This document shows positions 18,954 through 28,746 of a stretch of 64,000 bases of DNA, piece after piece. The position numbers and the translations under genes are program-made. Below the pieces are notes generated by a model. The model ran no database searches, was not told the DNA's origin, and worked only from the letters and a program-made list of their open reading frames with translations. The stretch is from Actinomycetota bacterium (lineage in GTDB: Bacteria; Actinomycetota; Actinomycetes; Actinomycetales; Microbacteriaceae), in NCBI GenBank assembly GCA_018268455.1, contig JAFDWM010000001.1:1-64000 (forward strand), read 5' to 3'. How positions within the stretch are numbered: the first letter of the stretch is position 1; each line of letters begins with the position of its first letter.

Positions 18954-18982
18954 AATATAGGTAAGGCAATCCTCACTTGCAA
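18954..18982 (-). promoter_or_regulatory. fbp promoter (-35 TTGCAA, 17-bp spacer, -10 TATATT)
   Basis: Reading the minus strand, TTGCAA (18982-18977), an exact 17-bp spacer and TATATT (18959-18954) form a good housekeeping promoter about 35-40 bp upstream of the fbpA GTG. It is the best-formed promoter seen in the window. Confidence 0.75.
18957..18975. promoter_or_regulatory. IdeR/DtxR-type iron box
   Basis: The 19-bp site ATAGGTAAGGCAATCCTCA matches the IdeR/DtxR/DmdR consensus at 14 of 19 positions and covers the -10 and spacer of the fbp promoter. Iron-loaded repressor here would shut off the importer in iron-replete cells. The site match is seen directly; which regulator binds is inferred. 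Confidence 0.75.
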
Positions 18983-19040
18983 AGCGATGTCGTCCCAGCG
19001 ACGGTACGAGGACGAGGAACGATCTGCGCGGAGGATTGAG

Positions 19041-20306
19041 ATGCGACAGCAGTGGTTCGACGAGGCCCGGTTCGGGATGTTCGTTCATTTCGGTCTGTAC
19101 AGCGGGGCCGCCCGGCATGAGTGGGTGCAGAACTTCGAGCGGCTCACCGCCGAGGAGTATCGGGTCTACTTCGATCACTTCGATCCCGATCTCTTCGACG
19201 CGCCGGCTCTTGCCCGCCAGGCCAAGGCCACGGGGATGGGGTACGTCGTGCTGACCACCAAGCACCACGACGGCTTCTGCCTGTGGGATTCCGCTCTCAC
19301 CGACTACACCGCGATGACGGCGTGCGGACGGGATCTGGTCCGCGAGTACGTCGATGCGCTGCGCGCCGAGGGACTGCGCGTGGGCCTCTATCACTCGCTC
19401 CTCGACTGGCATCATCCCGATTTCACCGTCGACGCCAACCATCCGCGTCGCGACGACGCGATCGAGCACGAGCGCAACGCTGGGCGCGACATGCAGCACT
19501 ACCGGACGTATCTGCACGGACAGCTGCGCGAGCTGCTCACGCAGTACGGCGACATCGACTATCTGTTCTTCGACTTCACCTATCCTGAGGCCAAGGACGG
19601 CTGGGCCGGCAAGGGGCCGGACGACTGGGATGCGGAGGCGCTCCTGGCCCTCTGCCGCGAACTGCAGCCGCAGATGCTCGTGAACGACCGGCTCGGGATC
19701 CCGGCGGATCTCGTCACGCCGGAGCAGTATCAGCCGACGGCGCCGATCGTGGTCGACGGTGTGCCGCAGGTGTGGGAGGCGTGCCAGACGATCAACGGAT
19801 CCTGGGGCTACCACCGCGACAACCACGACCAGAAGTCGGCGGTGCTGCTCGTGCAGATGCTGGCGGATTCCGTGTCGATGGACGGCAACATGCTGCTCAA
19901 CATCGGTCCGGACGGCCGCGGTGCGATCTCGCCCCGGGATGAGGCCGTGCTTGCCGACATCGGGGAATGGATGAGGCTGCACCGCGACGCCGTCATCGGC
20001 GCCGGCCACGCCGGCCTGGCCGCACCGCGCGAAGGCGTCTACACGCGTCGCGGGGATCGGCTCTATCTGCACCTGTTCTCGTGGCCGCTCGGCTGGGTGC
20101 ACCTTGCGGGCCTCGCCGGACGCGTCAGCTACGCCCGGCTTCTGAACGACGGATCCTGGTTGCGGACGTCGACGACCGACCCGGGCCAGGAGGCGACGCT
20201 CATGACGCCGGCGGGCGAGGCCGAGGGCACGCTCACCGTGCACCTGCCGGTGCGGCGCCCGGACGTGCTCATCCCCGTGATCGAGCTCACCCTCGCCGAC
20301 GACTGA
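19041..20306 (+). CDS. alpha-L-fucosidase family (GH29) glycoside hydrolase
   Basis: 421 residues. WFDEARFGMFVHFGLYS at the start, TTKHHDGFCLWDS at about 72-84 and the strand DYLFFDFTYP, whose D178 fits the GH29 catalytic nucleophile, identify the family. No signal peptide, so intracellular, acting on imported fucosides or fucose-containing oligosaccharides. ATG 19041 has GGAGG 6 bp upstream; an in-frame ATG at 18987 lacks a ribosome site. No fucose transport or catabolic genes are nearby. Divergent from the iron operon, whose promoter lies just upstream. Confidence 0.85.
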   Translation: MRQQWFDEARFGMFVHFGLYSGAARHEWVQNFERLTAEEYRVYFDHFDPDLFDAPALARQAKATGMGYVVLTTKHHDGFCLWDSALTDYTAMTACGRDLVREYVDALRAEGLRVGLYHSLLDWHHPDFTVDANHPRRDDAIEHERNAGRDMQHYRTYLHGQLRELLTQYGDIDYLFFDFTYPEAKDGWAGKGPDDWDAEALLALCRELQPQMLVNDRLGIPADLVTPEQYQPTAPIVVDGVPQVWEACQTINGSWGYHRDNHDQKSAVLLVQMLADSVSMDGNMLLNIGPDGRGAISPRDEAVLADIGEWMRLHRDAVIGAGHAGLAAPREGVYTRRGDRLYLHLFSWPLGWVHLAGLAGRVSYARLLNDGSWLRTSTTDPGQEATLMTPAGEAEGTLTVHLPVRRPDVLIPVIELTLADD

Positions 20307-20317
20307 ACTGCGGAACG

Positions 20318-20358
20318 ACACAAGCGCGGCGCCTCGGAAGAGGACGCCGCGCTGGTGT
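20318..20358. terminator. bidirectional terminator hairpin
   Basis: Long stem between convergent genes: ACAC/GTGT outer pairs, then AGCGCGGCG/CGCCGCGCT, one bulged base, and CCTC/GAGG closing a GGAA tetraloop. Confidence 0.75.
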
Positions 20359-20376
20359 GGCCGCGCGAGGGACGCG

Positions 20377-21366
20377 TCAGGGCGTACTGGTCGGAGCCGG
20401 CTCGGAGCCCGTCGACGCCGCGTCCGGGATCGTCAACGGCGCCTCGACACCGGCGCCCCACACCGGAGCAGGGAGGCTGACGGTCTGGCCGCCCTGGATC
20501 TGGCGCAGCGCGTCGGCGATCGCCGTGGCGTTCTCCGGCACGGGCAGACCGCACTTCTCCAGTTCAGAGGCGAATTTCAGCGTCAGGCGCTGCTTGCCCG
20601 CCTCGATCGCCTGGGCGGTTGTTCCGGTCTGGATCTCACTGCCGGTCTGGATGTCAGAGACCTTGTCGCACACGTGATAGACGGCGCCGCCGGCGACCCA
20701 GGTCACCTGGTCCTTGCCGAGCAGCTGGATCACGGTGGACTGATCGGCGGTGTACTGCTCCACCGACGCCGGCTTGAAGTCGATGCCGAGCACGACCGCG
20801 AGCGCGGCCAGGGCGATGCCGACGATGCCCGCGACGGTCTTCTGCCCCTTGTCCATGTTCTTGTTCAGGAACACCATGATGATGAGCGGCAGAAACGCGA
20901 CGATCGCGATGATCGCACCGAGCTGGTTCTGCACGAAGAACCGCACGGTGTCCGAGCGCCGGGCCGGATCCAGGTGGTTCGCCTTCTTCCACAGCACGGA
21001 TCCGGTGATCGACAGCGCCGCGATCACGACGAGCAGCACGATCAGCGTGATGAACGCCCACTGCGGGAAGGTCACTGTCGCACCCTGCTGCTCGAGCAGG
21101 CCCGTGTCGGGGTTGCGGACCAGGGTGCCGTCGGCGCCGGTGACCTGGCGCTGTCGGAGCAGCCAGAAGATGCCGACCGCCTCCGCGGCGATGGCAAGTA
21201 CCCAGAGCGCCGCGGCGATCCAGCGCAGGCGGGTGGCCGTCGCCTTCGCCTCGGGCGTCGGCACCCAGTTCGCGGGCGGATCCGCCGGACCGGCCGCGGC
21301 GGGTGCGGCCGCGGCCGCGCGCGGTGCCGCCTTGCGGGCCGGCTTCTTGCTGCTGTTCTCAGACAC
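20377..21366 (-). CDS. four-helix membrane protein with C-terminal soluble domain, unknown function
   Basis: 329 residues. A Lys/Ala/Pro-rich N-terminal tail (residues 1-45) leads into membrane segments at about 47-70, 103-126, 149-167 and 177-197, then a roughly 130-residue soluble part containing two cysteines (YHVCDKV and LEKCGLP) that could pair outside the cell. GTG 21366 is chosen with GAAGGGA upstream. It diverges from the membrane protein gene at 21473. I do not recognise a family. Confidence 0.65.
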   Translation of the reverse strand: MSENSSKKPARKAAPRAAAAAPAAAGPADPPANWVPTPEAKATATRLRWIAAALWVLAIAAEAVGIFWLLRQRQVTGADGTLVRNPDTGLLEQQGATVTFPQWAFITLIVLLVVIAALSITGSVLWKKANHLDPARRSDTVRFFVQNQLGAIIAIVAFLPLIIMVFLNKNMDKGQKTVAGIVGIALAALAVVLGIDFKPASVEQYTADQSTVIQLLGKDQVTWVAGGAVYHVCDKVSDIQTGSEIQTGTTAQAIEAGKQRLTLKFASELEKCGLPVPENATAIADALRQIQGGQTVSLPAPVWGAGVEAPLTIPDAASTGSEPAPTSTP

Positions 21367-21472
21367 GATGGTCCCTTCCCCGGATTCCTGTGCAGGAACC
21401 TGCCGAATGCTGTGCCTGAGCCTAGTGGCGGGGCGCCCGCGGCACGGTGAACCCGGCCGGTAACCTGGGCAC

Positions 21473-21985
21473 ATGACCGCAGACCCGGACGATGCCCTGC
21501 ACTGGGACGGTGACGAGGCCGATGCGCCGATCGCCCCTCCCCGGACGGAGGCGACCACAGCTGCGTCCGCCGACGCGGCGCAGCCCTCACCGGCAGCACC
21601 CGTGCCGGAGCAGCCCGCGACGGACGGTGCGGACGCCGCCGGGAGGGGGGAAGGATCCGAGTCCTCCGAGCACCGCGACGAGCCGGTGGGCATCGGCAAC
21701 GTGGCGCTCGTCTTCTACGGCATCATCGGCGGCGCGTACCTGCTGTTCGCGATCGGCTGGATCGTCGGCGGCCTCCGGCTGCGCCCGCGGGCGTTGCTGC
21801 TGCTCGCAGACTGGATGTACTTCCCGTGGATGGGTCTCGCCGCACTCGCACCGCTGCTGTGGTTCGCCGTGGCCTGGGTGCTCACCCGGGGCAAGGCGAC
21901 GTGGATCCGTGTCCTGGCGCTGATCGCCGGAGTGGTGCTGCTCGTGCCGTGGCCCTTCGTGATGTTCGGGACGGTGGGAGCATGA
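21473..21985 (+). CDS. membrane protein with acidic disordered N-terminus
   Basis: 170 residues: the first ~70 are acidic and Ala/Pro-rich, clearly disordered, followed by three hydrophobic segments (VALVFYGIIGGAYLLFAIGWIVGG, a second near 115-133, and WIRVLALIAGVVLLVPWPFVMF). Its TGA overlaps the ATG of the next membrane protein gene. Similar proteins are common in Microbacteriaceae, sometimes with misleading annotations. Function unknown. Confidence 0.65.
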   Translation: MTADPDDALHWDGDEADAPIAPPRTEATTAASADAAQPSPAAPVPEQPATDGADAAGRGEGSESSEHRDEPVGIGNVALVFYGIIGGAYLLFAIGWIVGGLRLRPRALLLLADWMYFPWMGLAALAPLLWFAVAWVLTRGKATWIRVLALIAGVVLLVPWPFVMFGTVGA

Positions 21986-22332
21986 GCGCCGAATCGATGA
22001 CGCCCGCAGACCGCGACCTTCAGGTGCGTGATCCGCGCCGCCCGAAGTGGCTGTTCTACACGCTCCTGGGCGTGTTCGGCCTGCTCTACGCCTATGCCGT
22101 GTGGAACGCGGTCGCCTACATGATCCCGCTCGTCGGCGTGGTCTCGGGGCTCACCACCTGGCTCGCGCTCGTGCTCGCGGTGATCCTGCCGGTCGTGCTG
22201 TTCGCGTTCGCGCTCGGTCTCACCCGCCGGCGCGGGCTCGGCACCGTAGCGCTCGTGCTGTTCGCCGGGCTCTGCGTAGCGGCGGTGTTCTGGCTCAACG
22301 TCGTCGGCTACACGCTCTCCGGCGCGCGCTGA
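21982..22332 (+). CDS. small membrane protein, unknown function
   Basis: 116 residues with three predicted membrane segments (LFYTLLGVFGLLYAYAVWNAV, then two more). The start ATG at 21982 overlaps the previous stop as ATGA, so the two membrane proteins are co-translated and may interact. No motif is recognised. Confidence 0.65.
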   Translation: MSAESMTPADRDLQVRDPRRPKWLFYTLLGVFGLLYAYAVWNAVAYMIPLVGVVSGLTTWLALVLAVILPVVLFAFALGLTRRRGLGTVALVLFAGLCVAAVFWLNVVGYTLSGAR

Positions 22333-22463
22333 CCGGCGGGGCCGATCCGTCGCCGGACGTCACACGGTTCAGAGTGGTCCCGGCGCTCGGGTAGAGTGTG
22401 GGCACTATCGCGCCCCGACGGTGCGGCGCGTCGGCCCCCTCCCTCCTGCCCCGAAGGATCTCT

Positions 22464-24095
22464 GTGCCTGAGAACGCCGCGAACACGTCCGCCCGCAAGC
22501 CCGTCGTCCTGCTCGCAGAGACGCTCTCGCCCGCCACGGTGGACGCGCTCGGCCCCGATTTCGACGTCCGCTCGGTGGACGGCACCGACCGCGAGGCGCT
22601 GTTCGCGGCTCTCGCCGACGCCGACGCCGTGCTGATCCGCTCGGCCACGAAGATCGACGCGGAGGCGCTGTCGCATGCGCCCGTGCTGAAGGTCGTCGCC
22701 CGCGCCGGCGTCGGCCTGGACAACGTCGACATCAAGGCCGCCACAGCCGCCGGTGTGATGGTGGTGAACGCGCCGACGTCCAACATCGTCTCGGCGGCCG
22801 AGCTCACCGTTGGCCACATCCTGAGCCTGGCCCGCCGCATCCCCGCCGCGCACGCCTCGCTGTCCGCGGGCCAGTGGAAGCGCAGCTCCTACACCGGAGC
22901 CGAGCTGTTCGAGAAGACCGTCGGCATCGTCGGCCTCGGCCGCATCGGCGCGCTGGTCGCCGCGCGTCTCGCCGCCTTCGACATGCGCGTCGTCGCCTAC
23001 GACCCGTACGTCACGAGTGCCCGCGCCCAGCAGCTGGGCGTGCAGCTGCTCAGCCTCGAGGAGCTCGTCGCGGAGAGCGACTTCCTCACGATCCACATGC
23101 CGAAGACCCCGGAGACCACGGGCATGATCGGCGCCGCGCAGTTCTCCGCCATGAAGCCCACCGCGTACGTCGTGAACGTCGCCCGTGGTGGCCTCATCGA
23201 CGAGGATGCGCTGCTGGTCGCGCTGCAGAACGGCGAGATCGCCGGTGCCGGGCTCGACGTGTTCACCTCGGAGCCTCCGGCGGAGGGCTCCACTGCGCGC
23301 GCCCTCACGGCCCTGCCGAACGTCGTCGTCACGCCGCACCTCGGCGCCTCGACCGATGAGGCGCAGGAGAAGGCCGGCGTCTCCGTGGCGCGCTCGGTGC
23401 GTCTCGCACTCGGCGGCGACCTCGTGCCGGACGCGGTCAACGTCGCCGGCGGCGTCATCGACCCGTATGTGCGCCCCGGCATCGCGCTCGTCGAGAAGCT
23501 CGGCCAGATCCTCTCCGCGCTCGCGCACTCGCCGCTGACCAGCCTCGACGTCGAGGTGCACGGCGAGCTCAACGCGTACGACGTGAGCGTGCTGCGCCTG
23601 GCGGCGCTCAAGGGCGTGTTCACTCCGATCGTCAGCGAGACCGTGTCGTACGTGAACGCGCCGCTGCTCGCCGAGCAGCGCGGCGTGGCGGTGCGCCTCG
23701 TGCAGGACGACGTGAGCGAGGAGTACCGCAACGTCATCACGCTGCGCGGCGCCCTCTCCGACGGCTCGCAGGTGTCGGTCTCGGGTACGCTCACCGGTCC
23801 GAAGCAGATCGAGAAGCTCGTCGCCATCAACGGCCACGCGGTCGAGCTGCCCATCGAGAAGCACCATGTGGTGATGCTGTACACCGACCGTCCCGGCATC
23901 GTCGCGGTGTACGGCCAGCGCTTCGGCGACGCCGGCATCAACATCGCCGGCATGCAGATCGCCCGCGAGACCGCCGGTGGCCAGGCGCTCAGCGTGCTCA
24001 CGCTCGACTCGCCGATCCCGGAGCAGCTGCTTGATGATGTGCGCGAAGCGATCGACGCGGACCTGTTCCGCCAGATCGAGCTCGTCGACGCCTGA
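22464..24095 (+). CDS. serA: D-3-phosphoglycerate dehydrogenase
   Basis: 543 residues, the long actinobacterial form. VGLGRIGALVAARLAAFDMRVVAYDP is the NAD-binding loop; VNVARGGLIDEDAL carries the substrate Arg region. A central intervening domain (about 320-455) precedes a C-terminal ACT domain ending VLTLDSPIPEQLLDDVREAIDA, which senses serine. GTG 22464 follows GAAGGA. It opens serine synthesis from glycolytic 3-phosphoglycerate. A rho-independent hairpin follows directly. Confidence 0.95.
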   Translation: MPENAANTSARKPVVLLAETLSPATVDALGPDFDVRSVDGTDREALFAALADADAVLIRSATKIDAEALSHAPVLKVVARAGVGLDNVDIKAATAAGVMVVNAPTSNIVSAAELTVGHILSLARRIPAAHASLSAGQWKRSSYTGAELFEKTVGIVGLGRIGALVAARLAAFDMRVVAYDPYVTSARAQQLGVQLLSLEELVAESDFLTIHMPKTPETTGMIGAAQFSAMKPTAYVVNVARGGLIDEDALLVALQNGEIAGAGLDVFTSEPPAEGSTARALTALPNVVVTPHLGASTDEAQEKAGVSVARSVRLALGGDLVPDAVNVAGGVIDPYVRPGIALVEKLGQILSALAHSPLTSLDVEVHGELNAYDVSVLRLAALKGVFTPIVSETVSYVNAPLLAEQRGVAVRLVQDDVSEEYRNVITLRGALSDGSQVSVSGTLTGPKQIEKLVAINGHAVELPIEKHHVVMLYTDRPGIVAVYGQRFGDAGINIAGMQIARETAGGQALSVLTLDSPIPEQLLDDVREAIDADLFRQIELVDA

Positions 24096-24106
24096 CCCCG
24101 TCGTCC

Positions 24107-24141
24107 CGAAGGCCCGCCCCGCACGCCGGGACGGGCCTTCG
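24107..24141. terminator. terminator between serA and tetR
   Basis: 10-bp perfect stem (CGAAGGCCCG at 24107-24116 with 24132-24141) plus an inner CCC/GGG pairing, placed between the convergent serA and TetR genes. Confidence 0.75.
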
Positions 24142-24176
24142 TCGTATCCGCGGCACGTGCCCCGATACCGGCGGGA

Positions 24177-24722
24177 TCAGTCGCGCGTGCAGCGCAGCAC
24201 GAGCGCGACGAGCGCGTCCAGACCCGCACCCGATGGCACGACCGCCTCGGATCCGTCGGCATCGAGGGTGTTGTTGAAGAAGAGCCCGTCGCTGAGGAGC
24301 ATCACGAGGTCCAGCGCCGCCTGATCCCGCACATGCGGGCGGATCGCGGCCGCGGAGTCCTCGCGCATGCGGTGCAGGGCCGCGATCGCGGCGTCGCTGC
24401 CGCCCTGTGCCATCCGTGACACCGCGATGATCGCGCGGTCCAGCGCATCGCCCATCATCACGGACGTGCGCAGGTAGTACTCCACGGCGCCTTCGGCTGC
24501 GCTGTTCATCTGCGCCACGTCGTCGGCGACCAGTCGCGTGAGCCGCTCGATCATCGCCCCCGCCAGCTCGTCCTTGCTGGCGAAGTGGTAGAGCAGCCCG
24601 CCCTTGGAGACCCCGGCGGCACGGGCGACGGCGTCGAGGGTCGCGGCGCGCTCGCCATCGGAGAGGAGCAGCTTCTCGAACGCGTCGAGCACGCGCTCGC
24701 GGGCGTGCGGAGGTCTGGCCAT
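24177..24722 (-). CDS. TetR-family transcriptional repressor
   Basis: 181 residues. The N-terminal helix-turn-helix reads RVLDAFEKLLLSDGERAATLDAVARAAGVSKGGLLYHFASKDELAGAM, the standard TetR signature. The C-terminal ligand domain is helical. ATG 24722 is chosen because a palindromic operator and a -10 element lie directly upstream; the frame to 24776 would read through them. Divergent from a drug-type MFS transporter 80 bp away, so it very likely represses both. Confidence 0.9.
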   Translation of the reverse strand: MARPPHARERVLDAFEKLLLSDGERAATLDAVARAAGVSKGGLLYHFASKDELAGAMIERLTRLVADDVAQMNSAAEGAVEYYLRTSVMMGDALDRAIIAVSRMAQGGSDAAIAALHRMREDSAAAIRPHVRDQAALDLVMLLSDGLFFNNTLDADGSEAVVPSGAGLDALVALVLRCTRD

Positions 24723-24727
24723 GTCTG

Positions 24728-24755
24728 TTACTATACCAGCTGGACGGTAAAGTAA
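24728..24755. promoter_or_regulatory. TetR operator and leaderless tetR promoter
   Basis: Inverted repeat TTACTATACC / GGTAAAGTAA (24728-24737 and 24746-24755, 9 of 10 positions match, 8-bp centre). On the minus strand TATAGT (24735-24730) lies 7 bp before the tetR ATG, pointing to a leaderless transcript. The palindrome covers that -10 and lies 47 bp upstream of the divergent transporter. Confidence 0.7.
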
Positions 24756-24802
24756 TTCGTCCATTCCGATCCCCACGTACGATCAGACCCCCGAGGTGCA
24801 CC

Positions 24803-26341
24803 ATGTCCGCGACCGCTTCGATCTCCCTGCCAGGGACCGACGACGGCCCGCGGGTCGGCGCGCGCGGCTGGGCGGCGCTCGTCGTGCTCATGCTCCCGGT
24901 GCTGCTGGTGTCGGTCGACAACACCGTGCTGTCCTTCGCGCTGCCCGAGATCTCGACCGCGCTGCAGCCGAACGGCGTGCAGCAGCTCTGGATCATCGAC
25001 GCCTACCCGCTCGTGCTCGCGGGGCTCCTCGTCACGATGGGCACTCTCGGCGACCGGTTCGGACGCCGCAGGCTGCTTCTCATCGGCGCCACCGGGTTCG
25101 CCGCGGTCTCCGCGCTCGCGGCCTTCGCGCCGACCGCGGCGCTGCTGATCGCATCGCGTGCGCTGCTCGGCTTCTTCGGCGCCATGCTCATGCCGTCGAC
25201 GCTCTCGCTGCTGCGCTCCGTCTTCCAGAACCGCGACCAGCGTCGCATGGCGATCGCCGTCTGGGCGGCCGCCTTCTCCGCAGGCTCGGCGCTCGGACCG
25301 ATCGTGGGCGGGCTGCTGCTCGAGCATTACTCGTGGGGCGCGGTGTTCCTCATCGCGGTGCCGGTGCTCATCCCGCTGGTGATCCTCGCCCCGATCCTCG
25401 TGCCGGAGAGCCGGGATCCGAACCCTGGTCGCATCGACCCGGTCAGCATCGTGCTGTCGATGGGCACGATGCTGCCGATCGTGTACGCGATCAAGGAGTT
25501 CGCCGTCGACGGCCTCACCCCGATCGTGGTGATCCTGATCGTTCTGGGCGTGGGGCTCGGCGCGCTGTTCGTGCGCCGTCAGCTGCGCGCCGAGACCCCG
25601 ATGCTCGACATGGGGCTGTTCCGGCGCGGGATGTTCAGCGGCGGGATCCTGGTCAACCTGCTCAGCGTCATCGCGCTCGTCGGCTTCCTCTACTACGTCT
25701 CCCAGCACCTTCAGCTCGTGCTCGGTCTCACCCCCGTCATGGCCGGGCTCGCCCTCGTGCCGGGAATGGTCGCGATGATCGTCGCCGGGCTCGCGATCGT
25801 GCCGGTGGCGCGGCGGATCCGCCCGCAGGTGCTCATCCCGGCCGTGCTGGTGTTCTCCCTCGCCGGCTATCTGACGGTCGCGTTCACGACCCATGCGCAT
25901 GGTGTCGCGCCGCTCATCGTCGCCTTCGTGCTGCTCGGGATCGGGATCGGTGCGGCCGAGACCGTCTCGAACGAGCTCATCCTCGCGGCCGCCCCACCCG
26001 AGAAGGCGGGAGCCGCGAGCGCCGTCTCCGAGACGGCGTACGAGCTCGGAGCGGTGCTCGGCACCACGATCCTCGGCGGCATCATCGCCGCGTTCTACCG
26101 CGACGCGCTCGTGATCCCCGCGGGCGTGCCGGCCGATCTCGCGCATCGTGCGCAGGAGACCCTGGCGGGTGCGTTCTCGGCCGCGGAGCAGCTTCCTGCG
26201 CAGCTCGGCGACGCGCTGCAGCAGGCGGCCGCGCAGGCGTTCGGCACCGGCGTCATGGTGACCTCGCTCATCGGCGGGCTGCTTGTGGTGGCGGCGGGCG
26301 CCATCGCCGCGCTCACCCTCGGGCGCCGCCTCGGATCCTGA
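24803..26341 (+). CDS. MFS drug efflux transporter, DHA2 (EmrB/QacA) type
   Basis: 512 residues with about 14 membrane helices, as expected for the DHA2 group. The opening [22 protein letters not shown] contains the D-N-T-V motif of QacA/EmrB pumps; [14 protein letters not shown] is motif A and [20 protein letters not shown] is the antiporter motif C region. A C-terminal loop before the last helix is Ala/Gln-rich. ATG 24803. The divergent TetR with shared operator suggests induction by toxic compounds. Confidence 0.92.
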   Translation: MSATASISLPGTDDGPRVGARGWAALVVLMLPVLLVSVDNTVLSFALPEISTALQPNGVQQLWIIDAYPLVLAGLLVTMGTLGDRFGRRRLLLIGATGFAAVSALAAFAPTAALLIASRALLGFFGAMLMPSTLSLLRSVFQNRDQRRMAIAVWAAAFSAGSALGPIVGGLLLEHYSWGAVFLIAVPVLIPLVILAPILVPESRDPNPGRIDPVSIVLSMGTMLPIVYAIKEFAVDGLTPIVVILIVLGVGLGALFVRRQLRAETPMLDMGLFRRGMFSGGILVNLLSVIALVGFLYYVSQHLQLVLGLTPVMAGLALVPGMVAMIVAGLAIVPVARRIRPQVLIPAVLVFSLAGYLTVAFTTHAHGVAPLIVAFVLLGIGIGAAETVSNELILAAAPPEKAGAASAVSETAYELGAVLGTTILGGIIAAFYRDALVIPAGVPADLAHRAQETLAGAFSAAEQLPAQLGDALQQAAAQAFGTGVMVTSLIGGLLVVAAGAIAALTLGRRLGS

Positions 26342-26444
26342 GGCGGCCAGGGCTCCGGTGCCGACGGCGGTCATGCGCACGGAAGGGGTCCGTCAGACGG
26401 ATAGCCTGGGAGCCTGCACTGCATCCAACTGCGAAGGAGCTCCC

Positions 26445-27506
26445 GTGTCGGAGAACTCGTCCCGTGTCGTGAAGCTGGCCGTCATCCCGGGTGACGGCAT
26501 CGGCCCCGAGGTGGTGGCGGAGGCGGAGAAGGTGCTCGACGCCGTCACCGCGTCCAGCCCGGTCACGTTCGAGAAGACCCGTTTCTCGCTCGGCGCCGCA
26601 CGGTACCTCGAGACCGGCGACACGCTCACCGACGATGATCTGGATGCGATCCGCGCGCACGACGCCATCCTGCTCGGCGCGGTCGGCGGCCAGCCGGGCG
26701 ATGCCCGGCTGAAGGACGCGAACATCGAGCGCGGGCTGCTGCTGAAGCTGCGCTTCGAGCTCGACCACTACGTGAACCTGCGCCCGGCCCGGCTGTACCC
26801 GGGCGCGACCGGACCGCTCTCGGATCCCGGCGAGATCGACTTCGTCGTCGTGCGCGAGGGCACCGAGGGGCCGTACGTCGGCAACGGCGGCGCGATCCGC
26901 AAGGGCACCCCGCACGAGGTCGCGAACGAGACCAGCGTCAACACGGCGTTCGGCGTGGAGCGCGTCGTGCGCTACGCCTTCGAGCTGGCCGAGAAGCGCC
27001 GCAGGAAGCTCACCCTCGTGCACAAGACCAATGTGCTCGTGCACGCCGGCGCGATCTGGAAGCGGATCGTCGACGCCGTGGCACTCGAGTACCCGCAGGT
27101 GGCCGTAGACTACCTGCACGTCGACGCGGCCACGATCTTCCTGGTGAGCGACCCTTCGCGCTTCGACGTGATCGTCACCGACAACCTCTTCGGGGACATC
27201 CTCACGGATCTGGCCGGCGCCGTCACCGGTGGCATCGGCCTCGCAGCCTCGGGCAACATCAACCCCGACGACGCGTTCCCGTCGATGTTCGAGCCCGTGC
27301 ACGGCTCGGCACCCGACATCGCGGGTCAGCAGAAAGCCGATCCCACCGCGGCGATCCTCTCCGTCGCCCTCCTCCTGGACCACCTGGGTCTCGCCGAGGA
27401 GGCGCTCCGCGTGCACCGTGCGGTCGAGGAGGACATCGCCTCACGGGAGGGCACCCGCACCACAGAGCAGACCGGCGCCGCGATCATCGCGCGACTGCAG
27501 GCGTAA
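26445..27506 (+). CDS. leuB: 3-isopropylmalate dehydrogenase
   Basis: 353 residues. [12 protein letters not shown] opens the fold; the isopropylmalate-specific and Mg2+ regions read [22 protein letters not shown] (Asp metal ligands) and [13 protein letters not shown]. It oxidises and decarboxylates 3-isopropylmalate in leucine synthesis. GTG 26445 follows GAAGGAG 5 bp upstream. A TAGCCT element about 40 bp upstream may be its -10. ilvE follows by 51 bp on the same strand. Confidence 0.96.
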   Translation: MSENSSRVVKLAVIPGDGIGPEVVAEAEKVLDAVTASSPVTFEKTRFSLGAARYLETGDTLTDDDLDAIRAHDAILLGAVGGQPGDARLKDANIERGLLLKLRFELDHYVNLRPARLYPGATGPLSDPGEIDFVVVREGTEGPYVGNGGAIRKGTPHEVANETSVNTAFGVERVVRYAFELAEKRRRKLTLVHKTNVLVHAGAIWKRIVDAVALEYPQVAVDYLHVDAATIFLVSDPSRFDVIVTDNLFGDILTDLAGAVTGGIGLAASGNINPDDAFPSMFEPVHGSAPDIAGQQKADPTAAILSVALLLDHLGLAEEALRVHRAVEEDIASREGTRTTEQTGAAIIARLQA

Positions 27507-27557
27507 TCTCTTAGTCACGCGCACGACGCCGTCCCTTCGACCTGTCAGGACACACTC

Positions 27558-28670
27558 ATGACCATCGAACTCCCTCTTCAGGCTCCGTCCCCCGCCGGGC
27601 TCATCTGGCGGGTCACCCGCAATGAGGAGCCGCGCTCCGACGCCGAGCGCGAGACCATCATGGAGAACCCCGGCTTCGGGCAGTTCTTCACCGACCACAT
27701 GGTCGACCTGTGCTGGTCCGACAAGGGCGGCTGGCACCGCCCGCGGGTCTCCCCGTACGGACCGATCCCGCTCGACCCGGCGGCGAGCGTGCTGCACTAC
27801 GCGCAGGAGATCTTCGAGGGTCTCAAGGCGTACCGGCACGCCGACGGATCCGTGTGGACCTTCCGCCCCGACCGCAACGCCGCCCGGCTGCAGCGCTCCG
27901 CGCGGCGACTGGCGCTGCCCGAGCTGCCGACCGAGCTGTTCCTCGAATCGCTGAAGCAGCTCATCGCGGTCGACGCGAACTGGGTTCCCAGCAACCCCGA
28001 GGAGAGCCTGTACTTCCGGCCGTTCATGTTCGCCAAGGAGGCGTTCCTGGGCGTGCGCGCGGCCAAGAAGGTCGCCTACTACCTGATCGCGAGCCCGGCC
28101 GGGGCGTACTTCCCCGGCGGTGTGCAGCCCGTGAACATCTGGCTCTCGCGCGACTATGCGCGCGCCGGGCACGGCGGCACCGGCGCGGCGAAGACCGGCG
28201 GCAACTATGCGTCGAGCCTGTTGCCGCAGGCGGAGGCGTACGAGAAGGGCTGCCAGCAGGTGCTCTTCCTCGACGGGGACTACATCGAGGAGCTCGGCGG
28301 CATGAACCTCGTGCTCGTCACCCGTGACGGCCGGTTGATCACCCCCGCATCCGACTCGATCCTGGAGGGCATCACCCTCGCGTCGATCCTGCAGCTCGCG
28401 AAGGACCGCGGCCTGCAGGTCGAGCAGCGCAAGCTGTCGATCCAGGAGTGGCGCGACGGCGCCGCCTCTGGCGAGATCGTCGGCGCGTTCGCGTGCGGCA
28501 CGGCCGCGGTCGTGGTGCCCATCGGCAAGCTGCTGGCGGACGACTTCGAGATCGTGCACGAGGGACCCCAGTCCACCGAGCTCGCGATGTCGCTGCGTGA
28601 GGAGCTCACGGACATCCAGTACGGCCGGCGCGAGGATCCGCACGGCTGGCTCGTGCGTCTCGACGCCTGA
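27558..28670 (+). CDS. ilvE: branched-chain amino acid aminotransferase
   Basis: 370 residues, PLP fold type IV. The Schiff-base lysine is K212 in GAAKTGGNYASSL; EIFEGLKAYR (residues 84-93) and YIEELGGMNLVLV near 255 are family marks. It performs the last transamination to Val, Leu and Ile. ATG 27558. Lies directly after leuB and probably shares its transcript, placing three branched-chain genes near each other apart from ilvBNC. Confidence 0.95.
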   Translation: MTIELPLQAPSPAGLIWRVTRNEEPRSDAERETIMENPGFGQFFTDHMVDLCWSDKGGWHRPRVSPYGPIPLDPAASVLHYAQEIFEGLKAYRHADGSVWTFRPDRNAARLQRSARRLALPELPTELFLESLKQLIAVDANWVPSNPEESLYFRPFMFAKEAFLGVRAAKKVAYYLIASPAGAYFPGGVQPVNIWLSRDYARAGHGGTGAAKTGGNYASSLLPQAEAYEKGCQQVLFLDGDYIEELGGMNLVLVTRDGRLITPASDSILEGITLASILQLAKDRGLQVEQRKLSIQEWRDGAASGEIVGAFACGTAAVVVPIGKLLADDFEIVHEGPQSTELAMSLREELTDIQYGRREDPHGWLVRLDA

Positions 28671-28746
28671 GCGTCGGCGCACGCGTTCCGACTGCGCCGC
28701 GCCCGCGGTGCAGCAACCGCAGGGGAAGCAGGGGAGAGGACCCGCT

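Noticed and set aside
24731..26380. 549-codon frame antisense to the DHA2 transporter
   Set aside because: Mirror frame of a real gene; composition is Arg/His/Asp/Gly-rich with no fold.
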